From: Setophaga petechia
Taxonomy: Eukaryota > Chordata > Aves > Passeriformes > Parulidae
Direction: 5' to 3'
Assembly: GCA_024362935.1 (NCBI GenBank)
Contig: JANCRA010000006.1
Coordinates: 29,381,924 to 29,445,923 of the forward strand
DNA: 64,000 nucleotides
Part shown: one piece after another, positions 1 through 12,487 of the stretch
Numbering within the stretch: the stretch's first letter is position 1
Layout: the number at the start of each line of letters is the position of its first letter
The notes under the pieces: generated by a model
Seen by the model: only the letters and a program-made list of their open reading frames with translations
Databases searched by the model: none
Told to the model about the DNA's origin: nothing
Program-made: the position numbers and the translations under genes

Positions 1-1625
1 AGCCAAGGCTGGAGGAGAAGTGAGGAGGCCAAGGGCTGGACCAGGATGGGTTCAGGAGGGTGGCCAAGATCCCTCATGTGATGCTGATCTTCCCAAAGGT
101 TGGAACATCCCCTCAGGATTTCCTTGCCCCTTTCCTTTACCAGGGCACTGCAGAAATGTCTTGTGGCAGCACTCTCAGGTAGTTGCTGCCCATAGAAGGA
201 CCAGAGCCTGGTGAAGACCCGTAGGATCTCTGGTCACGCATTGCTGTTTTGGAGACATCTTGTAAGGGAGGAGGAGCAAGGGGTGGTTGCTCTGTGGAGC
301 ATATTGTGGCTGTGCTGCAAGGCCTTGTGAAGCCCACAGGAAGGAAAGATGGAGGTGGAGGAGCTGGGAGGATGGCTCCATGTTCCCCAGTCATCACCAG
401 TGCAGATGGTGCCAGACACACCAGGTTGCCCTGCTGAAGGCCAGGAGAGTTGGCCACATTCTGAGCCAGGAGTGGGGCAGATGGCCATGAGATGATCGTG
501 GTTTGGAGCTGGTGTCGCTTTCCTGGAGGGGACAGCAAAGGCATCTTCTCTCTCCCTCATGTTGGTCAGGAGCTGCAGGCACAGCCTGTGACACTGCTTG
601 AACAGGACAAAGGCATCCACTAGAAAGTTGCTGGTTAGGGGCAAGTACCTGCTTGGAAAATGCCACCTCAGAAGCTCCAGGTGCAATGGGTGCATTAGTT
701 CTGGGGAAAATGAGGTGTGCAGTGCCTGGAACTGGTGCTTGGACCAACCATGATGGCAGCCACTACTGCCAGGTGTGTGGCAGTGAATCCTGCCCCATCT
801 TTTTCCATAACTTGACCTCTATCCAGTGCCCCACAACTTGCCTACCCCAGACAGCAGACAGATTCCACAGCTGTTGAATGGAAGCTTCAGAAAGCTTTGC
901 TGGGACCATGGTTGGTCCTGCAAGGAGCAGCCCCAGCTCTTTGCCTGGGCCTGCTGGGAGCCTGCCATGCAAATAAAAACTGTGCCACTCTCCCCATTTG
1001 TTCTCACTGGGAGGGTCTTGTGAGCTGAGGTACCTCCAGCATTCCTCCCAGGTGGCCAGTGCAGGCAGCAGGGAGAGATCTCCCGTGGACTGCTCCGTCT
1101 TTGCTCTCCGTATTAAAGTTGGGAGCCCTTTGATGTCTGCTTGTGCAGCTCAGAGTCTGCCAGGAGGCTCAGAGCAGCCTGTGTAATTAGCCCAGAAAAA
1201 TGCCTCTTTCATGTGGGTCGGGGGACCCAAGCAGAGAAGAGATTTCCAAGGGCTTTGTTCTGCTGCGGGGAAATGTTCAGGCTTTGGTGGGTTTCGACAG
1301 AGCTCTTCTCACCCTTCCCCTTTTCTCCCCCTGTGGGGTGGAGCTCGGGGTTTTGGCAGGGAAAGCACACGTGGCAAGCTGCTGCTCCATGGGAGACAGG
1401 CCCTTCGGTGCTGGACTGCACTTTGGGGACATGCAGAAACAAGGGATCAGCCAGAGCCCTGCTCCAGCTGGCCCAGGGGAGGAGGAAAAACAACCCAGAT
1501 ATTGCAGGATTGCTTCCCACAGCTTCAGTTTTCTTCCTTATTTGCCTAAGAAGCACTCAAGGCAGGCTCTGCTCTCCCAAGCCCTGCTGGTCCCTGCCTG
1601 CAGGCGTTGCTGCTGCACCAGTGCA

Positions 1626-1668
1626 GGGGTGTAAATGCTAGGGGTGTAAATGCTAGGGGTGTAAATCT
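1626..1668. repeat. 15-bp tandem repeat, ~2.9 copies
   Basis: GGGGTGTAAATGCTA occurs twice followed by GGGGTGTAAATCT. Short intronic repeat. Confidence 0.9.
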
Positions 1669-2139
1669 GAGCAGGGTGATCCCTCTCTGGCAGGGGTTTG
1701 TGCTCCTGATCAGCTCTCGAGCTGGTTTTTGCCAGGGGTGGGTGGTGGTGGAGGGTGGCAGCTCCATGTTTGCTGTCCTGCTGGGGTGTGCTGTGACTCC
1801 AGACATCCTTTCTCACACCAGGAGTTTGCTAAAACCAGGGTTGCTTTGGCACAACAGGTTGCAGTTTTCAGCCTCCTCTTTTACCTGCCTTTCCCTCTGC
1901 CCTTAAATCCGCACCAGCAGATCCGTCGCAAACAGGCCACGGGCTTTCCTCTTGCTTTTGGTGCAGGTAGGGCACCTCACTGCCTCCACCAAACCTTTTA
2001 TGCTGCCCTGGATGTGCCTTTGTCCCTTTCCTGCCTTTTTTTATACATTGCTTTTCACATTATTTATGGGACCCATCCAGGTTGCAGCAGGAGTAGCAAA
2101 AGATGCTCTGGCAGCAAAGGTGATGCCCTCCTGCCCTAG

Positions 2140-2173
2140 TTTTCAGGATCCTGAGGTTTTCAGGATCCTGAGG
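2140..2173. repeat. 17-bp direct duplication
   Basis: TTTTCAGGATCCTGAGG occurs twice in perfect tandem; each copy contains the palindrome CAGGATCCTG. Confidence 0.9.
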
Positions 2174-2640
2174 ACTTGGTTTGGGAATATATACCTATGT
2201 CAGGGTGATAGTGAGGGTGTGCTCTAATCTCTCCCATGTGACAGGATCTCCCTGCTATTAAATCAGCAGAAGGCACAGACATACTGAAAACTGAGCAGTG
2301 AATGGATTTTATTTTCCCCCCTGTATTTTCTCCCCTGGGACTTAAAGCAACCCCAACCCACCTCACCCAAGAAATCCAAAACCAACAGATTTCTCCTCAG
2401 ACCAGGGCTGTGCCATCTACTGTGGCCAATTCTCCCAGTTATTTCTCATGTATCTCTTGCTTAAAGACCTTGTGCCATGTTCCTGCCTAGAAGGGAGCCG
2501 TGGGGTCTCCCTGGGGATCCCCCTTCTCTTCCTGACTCTGATTCATTTCAGATGGATGGATGCAATGGAGCCCCCTGCACGTGGGGTCCCAGCACCGTGC
2601 ATGTGAACATACAGGGTGTGGGTTATATATGGAATTCTGG

Positions 2641-2825
2641 TATTTAGATCACACTAATGAGCATACAGGAGAGCAGGGGAAAATGGATCATTTATGGTTA
2701 CGATCTGGCTACTGTCAAAATAGGGTGTTATTTTGACGGTTGCTTTGTCTTTGCTCTCCGAGCAAAATGAAGATAGTTTCTTAGCAACAAAACTGTGTTC
2801 GCAAACAACACCGGTGAAAAACAAC
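2641..2825. promoter_or_regulatory. Candidate conserved element, intron 2
   Basis: Unique AT-rich sequence with homeodomain-type cores and rare CpGs kept (CACTAATGAGCAT, ATCATTTATGGTTACGATC, TTTTGACGGTTGC, ACACCGGTGAAAAAC). It has the texture of a vertebrate conserved non-coding element; PBX1 introns are rich in such elements. I could not align it. Confidence 0.3.
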
Positions 2826-3319
2826 CCCCCAGGAAAAAAGGAGACGGCCTCAAAAGCACTGCTCCCTGTGTGTGCCCCCTGGCCATTAATTAAGTGCAGC
2901 ATGTCCTACTGGACAGCAGCTGCTTGTCCATGGTCATGGTGTCATGCCAGCACTGCCCTGGTCCCTGCTGTGTGGGGTATGGTCGTGGTTCCATTGGCAG
3001 AAGGGTAAACTGAGACAGCTTGGGAAGAGCGTTAGAGGGTGGTCTTTAGGCAGCATGGGAGGGTTTGAGCTTTGCTGAGTGCTGCTTGCCATGAGGCAGC
3101 TGGCAGGCACTGCCTCGGCCCTTTCTTGGTCAAGGTCTTCTGCAGGGTCTTGTCCCTGCGTCTGAGATGGATTGCAGAAGGAGGGTGGGAGGAGCTGCCC
3201 CGAGCCGTTTTGGCAGCAGCTCTCCCCTGCAGTTTGGAGCATCTCTCCTTGGAAGGAGGCGCTGGGCCTGGTGTCTGTGCTGACGTTGGAGTCCATGAGA
3301 GCAGGCGGTTCCTGCAGCC

Positions 3320-3500
3320 AAGTATCTGCCAGGCTGTGTCGGGAGAACTTTTATCATTTCTGTCACAGACATCACAACTCGCTTGTCTTACCATACATCT
3401 TCCTAAATGTGACAGAATATTCAGCTGTTATTAATTGAATACTCTCTAATTTAACTGCTTAGCAGGACAGAGAGCGACTGGTTTGTCTCAGCACCGAGAG
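3320..3500. promoter_or_regulatory. Candidate conserved element, intron 2
   Basis: Repeat-free block with AACTTTTATCATTTCTGTCA, CAGCTGTTATTAATTGAATA and TCTCTAATTTAACTGC. It combines TALE-type CTGTCA and TTAATTGA motifs. Conservation is inferred from texture only. Confidence 0.3.
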
Positions 3501-4219
3501 CTGCTGTCAGGCACGCACGAGGTTTTGGGGTGCAGAGAAGTTATTTGGGGAGTGAAATGGGGCTTTTTTTTTTTAGTATCCCCCCCCTCAATGCCACCTT
3601 GCATGGGACTGATCCTCATCCTTCCAGCATCTGCTGTAGCTCCTGGTCCTGGGGCATGTGGCCAAGCCCAAGATGGAGTTGATGATGGCATTGCTGCTCC
3701 TCCCTCCCATCCTGACATTACCATCCAGGGTTAGAGAGGGAGGCACATCCTGGGAGCATGGCCAGGAGCTGGTGATGCTCCCTAGGTGCCCAGGATGGAG
3801 GAAGGATTTGGACTGGCTTGTCCCAGTCTCCATTCAGGTGGGTAAATGCCGTCTTCTCTGGAGAGCTGCTGGGAGCAAAGCTCAGTCCTTCAGTGTTCTC
3901 CTTGATGGACTCACATGCCCATCATGGCCTGGCCATCCCCTCAGCCCCTGGCAGATCCCAGTTACAACTCCTTGTCTTCTTCTTCCTCCTCCTCCTCCTT
4001 CTCCTTCTTTACATCAGTATTCAGAAATGCCAGAGATGTCCCATGTGCAGACTGGATGTCATGTTAGGGTTGCTGGGATCCTTTGGAGGATGCAGGAGGC
4101 AGTTCTCCTTGCTGTCACCTGGGCAGCAGGCTGGTGGGGACCGTCCCCTCCAGCCTCCCCAGGCCCATGCCTGCTTGCACACATATGTGTGTGTCACATC
4201 TCTCTGCTGCTCTCCCAGA

Positions 4220-4420
4220 AAGTTCAAACCCAGAGTCAAGTTTATTGTTTCTATCTCGTTTATTTTAAGTATAGTTTTACACTTTATTATATGCTGTGAC
4301 ATCTTAAATGGAGCCTGTCACTCTATCTTGACTACTGCTAGGGGCTACAGCCACTTACTGTGTCAGGCTTTTCGGCAGCCCTGATTAACGATATCAATGG
4401 ATCCCAGCACAGGCACAGGC
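4220..4420. promoter_or_regulatory. Candidate conserved element, intron 2
   Basis: Long AT-rich unique stretch (TTTATTGTTTCTATCTCG, TTTATTATATGCTGTGACAT) ending CCCTGATTAACGATATCAAT. It is free of recognised repeats. Confidence 0.28.
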
Positions 4421-4799
4421 ACCAAAATCAAGGGGTGATTTGCATACTCAAATGGTGCAACACATCAAAAGGCTGCAGCCCGTGCAGGTATTGCACTGGC
4501 ACAGCCCAGGGATGCACATTCCTGCTGTCCTGTGTGTGGGACCTGTACATGCTGGTAAGTGCTGTGCACACCTAAGTCTATTTATTCAGTGTCTTCAGCC
4601 AAAAGGAAAAGCCTTGCCCTTTCTAGCAGGAGTTTTTTCATCTCCCTGGACAACATATCAATTAGGATAGTGAAATGCAATAATATTGTTTTTTCTCATG
4701 TGCCTGTTGGGATATGTTGCAGAATTACTCGTGCAAATGCGTTTTTTTCCCTGAAAGTAACATTTTGTTAGGTTAATTCATGCACTGGAGAAACAAACT

Positions 4800-5130
4800 T
4801 TCTGTTCTTCCAGTCCAATCTCCACTTACAAGTCAGGTTTTTGTAACCCTGTCATTGAAATGCGAGGTAGCCTACAGTAATTTGAATATTTCATTCTGCC
4901 GGCTGCTAATGCACTCTGCATTACAGATGGTACTTGCTCCATCCTTCTGGACTGGGTTCAATTATAAATGAAAGTAGGGAGCTGAGATTTGTCTTTTTGT
5001 CTGTGCTTAGTTGGAATAACACAATAAAGCTTGATGGGTAAGAATTCCTCAAGCTGCCTCTTCTTTGCCCACGACGTCTCCGGTGTAGCTTTCTTCTCCG
5101 ATAGCAGATCCCGCTTGCCTTTCAAGTCGA
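4800..5130. promoter_or_regulatory. Candidate conserved element, intron 2
   Basis: TAATTTGAATATTTCATTCT, GCTGCTAATGCACTCTGCAT, GGTTCAATTATAAATGAAAG and CGACGTCTCCGG occur in repeat-free sequence that retains CpGs. One of the better-looking conserved-block candidates in the intron. Confidence 0.33.
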
Positions 5131-6484
5131 GCTTGGAGTATTGGGATTGGCAGTGGTGGAGATTTTCACAAGGAATTCTTGGCTCAGACGTCCCGTTTTT
5201 GGAAATGCTTAGTTCAGTCCTCTTTCCTAGCTGTTTATTTACTGGGCTCTGCATCCCCCTTTGCATCCCAGGCAAGGAGTGGTGGTCGGAGAAGCCTGCT
5301 TAGACTGGGCAAGGAGGGTTGTGTGTGGCTTTTGGGGTGGTGGGGTCCTCTTCCCTCCCAGTGTGTCCCTATTGACAGGGTCAGCAGCCTGGTCTGCAGC
5401 CACAGAGAAGCAAATGGGGATGCAGAACAGCCCTCCTCCATCCCAGGGTTGCTGCCATGGACTCTTCCCAAAGGCCCTAGGAATAAAAGGGCCCCTAGAG
5501 ATCCAAAGAAAACATTTACCTCTGCTTGGTGATTAACAGAAAGGGGGGTTGGAAGCCTTCAGCCCAGCTGCACGGGGGCTCTCTATTACATACAGATGCC
5601 TTTTGCGAGCTCCTTGGCCATCCCGGCCGGTAAAAGCAATATTGCCGAGGGAGTCGGAGGAGGTGAGGGCAGGGCTTTCAATTTGGTTTTACATTTACAA
5701 GGACCAGATGGCCTCGCTGGAGATGATCTTTGATCTGGGACGCAGCCGGAGTTGGGCAAAGATTTTTTTTTTTTCCCTTTTTTTTTTTTCTTTTTCTTTG
5801 GTCCCTTTTTAATCTCCTCGCTGGTTCTGGCGGGGCCTCTCCCGCAGGAGCAGGGGGAGCTGCGTGTCCGTGTGTCTGTCGGGTGTGAGCCCCCTGTGCC
5901 CGTGGGGATGGGTGGGTCACTGCTGGAGCCCTGAGCAGGGTTGTCCGAGGTTGAAGGCAGAGCTGGATCCCGTTACACCACCGCCCCACAGCATGGAAAT
6001 CTGCGTCAACAGCCTCTTGCATGGAATATAATTAAACACATGCAGGCGCCTCGGAACAGAAATGCCACTAATTGATCATTTTTAAATTTTTTCCCCACTT
6101 TTTCTGGCGTCTCGCACCCTCCCAGCCGCGCGGACGTGTGGGGGCTCTCTCCTCCTGCCTTGCCTTGCCTTGCCAGTTCTGGGTTTGTTTCTTTCTTTCT
6201 TCCCCCCACATGTTTTGAATGGAGCGGGAGCGAAGGCAGCCGATCCTATTTCACAAGCGCTTGGACTCGCAGCACTCTCCCTCCTGTCCAAACAGATCGT
6301 TTACAGAAGGGGCCTCTATTTAAAGAAGGAACTGAACGTTCAGAGCTGTTTTCTGGCCCTAAAACGCTGCCGAGCGGCTTTTGCCTCTCAAAGAGCCGGG
6401 CTTTGTCTGGCACGCCCGAGGACCGGGTCCAACGCCAGGCTCAGCAGGTCGGAGGGACCGAGCATCGTGCAGAAAATGTGCTCC

Positions 6485-7209
6485 TTTGTTTGCTGCCATT
6501 GCTGAATTGAAGCAGAGCTGGGTGCAGGATGGCATCTCATCCTCAGGAGCTTGGTGGACTGTCTAGGTTTGGGCAGTGTGGTGGTGTGGGTGGGGTAAGC
6601 TTGGGAAGCAAGTAAAGGGAAAAGGAGTATTCAGGTAGGTTTTGGTGGGATCTGTGTATGGCATGGAGACAAAGACCCAGAATCGTAGAATCACTGAGGT
6701 TGGAAAGGACCTCAATGTCTTTTGTTGGCTACCATTGTTGGATCGTGGCAGACTTGGGTTGCGGATAGCATCTTATCCATGGGAGCTTGGTGGAGTGTCT
6801 AGGTTTGGGCAGACTCGCCTGTCTGTGATGGTGTGGTGTGGACGGGATAAGCTTGGGAAGCAAGTAAATGGAAAAGGAGCATTCAGATGGGTTTTGGTGG
6901 GATCTGTGTATGGCATGGAGAGAAAGACCCAGAATCATAGAATCATTGAGGTTGGAAAAGACCTCAGCGTCTTTGTTTGCTGCCATCACTGGATCACAGC
7001 AGAGTTGGGTACAGGATAGCATCTTGCTATCAGGAGCATGGTGGAGTGCCTAGATTTGGGCAAACCTCGCCTCTCTGTGCTGGTGTGGATGGGATAAGCT
7101 TGGGAAGCAAGTAAATGGACCAGGAGTGTTCAGATGGGTTTTGGTGGGATCTGTGTATGGCACAGGGAGAAAGACCCAGAATCGTAGAATCACTGAGGTT
7201 GGAAAAGAC
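6485..7209. repeat. ~250-bp tandem array, about three copies, each with a CR1 tail
   Basis: Landmarks recur at regular spacing: GACCCAGAAT at 6674, 6926 and 7173 (252 and 247 bp apart) and GAGC(T/A)TGGTGGA at 6547, 6783 and 7034. Each unit holds AAGCTTGGGAAGCAAGTAAA, TTTTGGTGGGATCTGTGTAT and a CR1 3' end in reverse (AGAATCRTAGAATCA then GAGGTTGGAAA). The first copy is a partial left unit, and the second lacks no long segment relative to the third. Only the last copy runs on into CR1 body sequence, so one CR1-plus-flank segment was amplified. Confidence 0.85.
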
Positions 7210-7326
7210 CTTCAGGATCATGGAGTCCATCTGTTAACCCAGCACTGCCAGCTCCACCACTAAACCCTGCCCCTAAGAGCCACATATGCCTGTCTTCTAA
7301 ATAACTCCAGGGATGGTTGCTCCACC
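7179..7326 (-). mobile_element. CR1 LINE 3' fragment
   Basis: On the minus strand this is the 3' end of a chicken-repeat-1 (CR1) non-LTR retrotransposon. The + strand shows the reversed tail (AGAATCGTAGAATCACTGAG), then GTTGGAAAAGACCTTCAGGA, GTTAACCCAGCACTGCC and CTCCAGGGATGG in CR1 order. It is 5'-truncated, as most CR1 copies are, and lacks reverse-transcriptase coding sequence. Confidence 0.85.
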
Positions 7327-10303
7327 TTGTGTGTAAGGGAAGTCTGCAAGGAGTTGAACATGTAGCTCTGGAGAGCTGTGGTACTACAAAACCACCCCAG
7401 GGTGACATAAATACAGGCTCCAGGGAGGCTGGGTCTGGTCCTGTCATCTTGGTGTCATCTGTAACACTGAAAGTGGGTACCTGAAATTGTCCAGTGGTGA
7501 ATATGTTGCATGTAAATGGATGCAAAAGGAGTTAGGGTGGCATTTCTGATGGCTTTGGTTGGGGCTGCTTCTCTTGCTTTGCACTTGACCTATAAGTGTG
7601 TAACTTATTTTCACATTTTTTGTGGAGAAGGCTTTGAGTTGCCTGCTACTGTGGCTGGCAAGAGGTTCATGTGTGGAGAGATGGTTTTTAATGCTTCTGG
7701 AACAGGAGACCCTGCCTGTCAGGGTTCAGCAGTGTGTCCACCCTCCACAAGGCAGAGACCCTGGGTCATGAACCTCAGAGGAGACTGACCCATGGTAGCA
7801 CTTGATCCACTCATACTCAACAATGGTTGCCATCTGACCATAGGTTTCCAACTACAAAACCCATCCCTGAGGTTTTACACTGGGTGGAGAATCCTTCCTT
7901 AATAGTTGCTTCTCCCTTCTCCTTTGTTTCCCTCTTGTTCTCACCAAAAAAACCCTGAGGATACACTGCTCCTGCAGCCACATCCTTCAGGCACCAGGGA
8001 ATGAGGCTGCATTTGAGTGAGCAAAAGAGTGGTAGGGGCCACACTCAGCTCCTGTGATCATCAGAAGGTTGCTGCTGGAGATGGGAAGGTGTTGTGGGCA
8101 GAAACTGTGTCTGTGAGTGGGAAATTGGGACGTCCCTTGGCAGTGGGAGCAGTTCCCTGTCTGTCCCCAGCTTTTGTGAAGATGTCTGTTGTGGTGCTGC
8201 CCACTTTGGGAGAGAGAAAGGGAGGGAAGAGTGTGTTCCATGCCATGGCTTGGCTCCAATACCTGGAAGATCTTTCCAATATTGCACAAGATCCTGAATC
8301 TAGCCCATGGCAAGGCCATCAGCTTGGCAGCAGAGTGGCAGCGCTCTTGGAGGTGAAATGGGCAGCAGGTACCTTCAGAGTATTTAGCAAACTTGAGACT
8401 TGAGTGGGATGTTGCCATCTATGAGCTCCAAGCCAGCTTTCCTTGGATGGAGTCTCATGGGTCATCTTCTTTGAAGGATGGCTAGAGAAGGGAATCTGAA
8501 ACTCAGCTTTTCAGCCTGGGCTTCTGCCAGTCTTTCCACTTAGGACTTTCATGCCCAGCCACTGTGTGCATCGAGCAGCCTTTTGCAGACAGTGCATCCA
8601 GGGAAGATGACCTTTGGAGAGGGGAGCAGCCTGGAAGGGCAGCTTCCTCCTGGGAGAAAACCTCTCTTTGTTTGTTCTCAGGTTTCAGGGCTTTGCCTGG
8701 GGCGGTTGAAGTGGGACCCTTGTCCTCAGAGGAGCTCTGGAGGCCCCAGCTTCTCATTAACAGATTCAGCTCATTCAAAGAACCCATTTCTTTTCAGCGA
8801 GGAGAATTCATATGCAAAGCACCTCGCAGATCCCAGCCCAACACTGCCTTCAGAGGAGGGGGTTTATGGCTGGACCTGGCCTGGGAGCAATCCCATCCTT
8901 TGTTTGCTGATTTGTTCCTGCAGGGTTTAGGCAGCCCCAGGTCCATGAGGCTCCAGCACCAGGTCCTCCTCATTTCCTTGAGTGAGGACAATGGTTTGCT
9001 CTGTCCCTCAGTGACCATTTGTTCTCTTGGGGCTGCTGGGGGGACTCAGATCCATCTCCCAAACTCCACCAGGAAAAAGTGAAGTCCTGGCACAGGCTAT
9101 CTTGGATGGACTGAAGCTTTTCTCCGTGTTTTGTGCTGCTCCCCTGAGCCAGGCCAGCCTGTGGTCAGTGAGCTGGGTCACATCTTCTGCTCAAATCTGG
9201 TCCAGCAGCAGAGCAGTGGTGAATCTCACTCTGCTTTCCTTTAACTCCTGCCATGCTGGCTGCCCTGAGCAGCTGGAGGTGGGGTGGAGAAGGCTGGGTG
9301 GAGGTGGCCATGCACCATCTGTCCCTTACAGTGTGGTCAGTGCAGCTGGAGAGTTTGAGATGTGCTGGGGTTGCCCGTGCTGATAAGGGATTGATCTGAT
9401 CCAGGGCTGTGGCTGGAACCTGCTGACCCTGCCCTGCTTAGGAAAGGGAGAACTGCTTTGTGAGATCAGTGTGGGATTGCTGCAGGCAGCTTCAGCATCT
9501 CCCCAGCACCATCAGCCTCCTTGCTCAGCCCCTGAGCCTGGCCTGGGGTCTGTGAGGTGCTCAGAGGGCTGGGGAGGAGGCCAAATTTTATCTGTGCTCT
9601 TCCAAGGACAGAGTGTGCCAGCAAGACACATTGAGCCCCCTGAGCCCAGAGTTCGGCTCTGGGGTGATGGGTTATTTGCAGTGTGATACTGGGGGAAGCA
9701 GATGAGCTTAATTAGCTGGAGTTGTGAGGGTTTGTGCTTTGTGGGACACGACAGAGACAGGCTTGAAGCTGCTGTGAGTTGGAGGGGAGGAAGTGGTTTG
9801 TCCACTGGTGGGGTTTTAGGCTCTGGTTGCCTTGTCTTTAATGTGTGGAAGCACTTCCAGCCTGCTTTCTGCTGCTGAAGGCTCTGCTCAGCCGTCTGTG
9901 TGTGATGCAGAAGGTGCTACCTGTCCCCGAATATCAGCTGTGAAAATTCCAGATTGGGAGTCTTGCTCCCCAAGCCCACCAGCCTGCAGCACAAGGAAAT
10001 GTGGATTCTGGCACCAGGACTGCCAGGAGTAAAACAGAAAATACTTAAATTTGAACCACAGTCATCCATATCAATAACTGGCTGTGTGGGCTGGGGTCAG
10101 ACATTTCCATACCAGGCTCAGTCACTGGCCATGGGCTAAACTGGTCAGCAGGAGCAGAGTACAGGGAAAGCCTGGAAAGATGAACTCATCTGTGTTCATT
10201 CAGCTTCCCCACAGAGTCACATTTCACAGAGAATCTGGTTTTCAGTAATCACAGCAACATTTTGCTTTATTTTTTCGGCTATTTTAGATCATTGTCCACT
10301 TTT

Positions 10304-10319
10304 GGGGGGGGGGGGGGGG
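10304..10319. repeat. 16-base G homopolymer
   Basis: An uninterrupted run of 16 G followed by AGGG. It may form a G-quadruplex and is a likely length-variable or assembly-sensitive site. Confidence 0.9.
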
Positions 10320-11871
10320 AGGGATATTTTTTCCACAGAATATGTTAGTAATAATTTTCCAGATCTCTTGATCATTTTGCTGCCAGATCCTCTCTCACTG
10401 TGGCAGCTCATTTGGCATTTGGGATGGGGTTAGGAGAAAACTGGTGCAGACTCTTTGCCAGCACTATGAAATAAGTGTCTCTCTTCTGCAGCTTCTGTGG
10501 CACATCCAAGCTGCACCCTCCTGAAGTGATGGAGAGCTGCTGCTGGGAGCTGAGAAACTTTTTGGCATGTGATAAATTCCCTTCTCCCATTTCCTACACC
10601 CCAAAGTTAAGGTTTGAGAGAAATGTAGCCCTTTTTTATTTTTATTTATGTTGGATTCAGTAAATACTTTGGACACTTCCAGCCCAGAAAGATGGGGAGT
10701 TAGTATTTTTCAAAGTTATGTGTTTGAAGCAGTTTAATTGGTTTGAAATTGACCCAAATTTTTATTTAAACAAGAAAGAGAGCGTAGGGAAATTGATAAA
10801 ATGAAGTGGGAGGAGATTTCATTTTTGATTCAGGAAGCATTTTTGATTGATGTGAATTTGAGTTGTGATGCAAGTTTCCAAACTGGTGGTGGGTAGGAGG
10901 GATCTGGGGGAGGTGCTGCTGCCCTGAGCATCTGATGCTTCTGTTGTTGGCCTTGGGCTGGTTGGCCATGGTGGAGCTGACCTCTAGGGCTACATGGACC
11001 ATTACTCTGAACTGATGTGGCTTGCTCCTGTCTCTGTGGGAGTATCTTATCACAGTTTTGTGGACTGCAGGAACATTTCTCCACCTTTAAAAGCATCTCT
11101 GCTTTGTTTCCAAAGAGCCCTGAAGCACACTCCTGTGTTGGGGAAAGAAGTGGGTTTACAGTGATCCACGGTGGCTTTGCAGTGCTTATGGGTACAAGCC
11201 TCTCTCCTAATTTGTTACTGGGATTTTTGGTTTATTTTATGGCTTTACACAGTGAAAATTGGTGGCAGAAATGGCCCATTGGTTTCACAGAGTTCCTCCT
11301 TTTGCTGGGAAATAAATAAAATAAGTAGATGCACAAAAAGCCCTTTTGCCAGCTGAATTTTTCCATGCCTCATCTCACGGCAGCCTGTTTTGGAAAATTT
11401 GAGCAAAAATCTGTTCATCCATTTGTAAGTTTTGGAAAGGTTGAAGTGAGGAGGGGAACTTTAATGCCAATTGTAAGAAAAAACCCCATGAGCTTCTCTT
11501 AATTCCTGCTCCCTGGAAGGGCGTGTGTCTGTGTATTTAGAAATTCCAGCTTCTGTTTATGTTGGAAATAGGTAATTGCACTTTGACCTTGATTTTCTCA
11601 GTGGCTTTACTTAAACATGGTGAATATATTCAACCAGGGTTTAAAACTGCTGTGATTATTTGACATTGAAGTGCTCCACCTTTGTTCCAGGCTGTGACTG
11701 AAGGTGGACACTGTGTGCTTTGCCAAGAAGGGATATCTCTTGTGTCCCATGGACCTGGCAGGGTGAAGACCCAGCCAGGGGTGGTTCAGTAACCTCCACA
11801 AAGCTCTGGGGGTTCATTTCTTCTGAGCATTGGGTACTGAAGGCAACTTTGTGTTTAAAGAGAGCTCTGTG

Positions 11872-11999
11872 AGAGTGGTGAGGCGCTGGCACAGGTTGGA
11901 CAGCCTGAAGGAGTAGAAGATGTCCTTCCCTGTAACAGGGGGTTGGAATGAGCTGATCTTTAAGGTCTTTTCCAACCTAAATATTTCCAGGATTCTCTG
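11872..11999 (+). mobile_element. CR1 LINE 3' fragment with internal deletion
   Basis: The + strand reads GAGGCGCTGGCACAGGTTGG, a shortened middle, then GGGTTGGAATGAGCTGATCT, TTAAGGTCTTTTCCAACC and a degraded ATTCT tail. These are the standard landmarks of the last ~200 bp of CR1. The GTCCAAGGCCAGGTTGGA-type segment normally between them is missing. Confidence 0.75.
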
Positions 12000-12104
12000 G
12001 TAGGATCCAGGACTCTGGATTTTCCTTGCTGTGGGGGATTTGCTGTTTCAGAAGAAAGTAGGCTGCAAGTACCCTTGGATAGGAGAAAAACCCAAGAGTT
12101 TAGG

Positions 12105-12487
12105 TGTGACCATGTTCACAGGGGTCTCAGGTTGAGGGAAGAGATGAGGATCTGACTCCATGTTTCAGAAGGCTGATTTATTATTTTGTTATATATATTG
12201 CATTAAAACTATACTAAAACAACAGAAGAAAGGATTTTATCAGAAGGCTGGCTAAGAATAGAATAGGAAAGAATGATAGCAAAGGTTTGTGGCTTGGCTC
12301 TCTGTCCAAGCCAGCTGACTGTGATTGGCCATTAATTACAAACAACCAACATGGACCAATCACAGATGCACCTGTTGCATTCCACAGCAGCAGATAACCA
12401 TTGTTTACATTTTGTTCCTGAGGCCTCTCAGCTTCTCAGGAAGAAAAGTCCTAAAGAAAGGATTTTTCATAAAAGATGTCTGCGACA
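12105..12487 (-). mobile_element. Solo LTR, songbird ERV (family A), 6-bp TSD
   Basis: This 383-bp element is bounded by TG...CA and flanked by the perfect direct repeat TTTAGG (12099-12104 and 12488-12493). A 6-bp target duplication is typical of class II (ERVK-like) integration. The sense strand is probably minus, since the reverse complement carries an AATAAA in the expected place (the + strand has GATTTATTATTTTG). The same family occurs at 23065-23448. With no second LTR or internal sequence, it is a solo LTR left by recombination. Confidence 0.85.
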
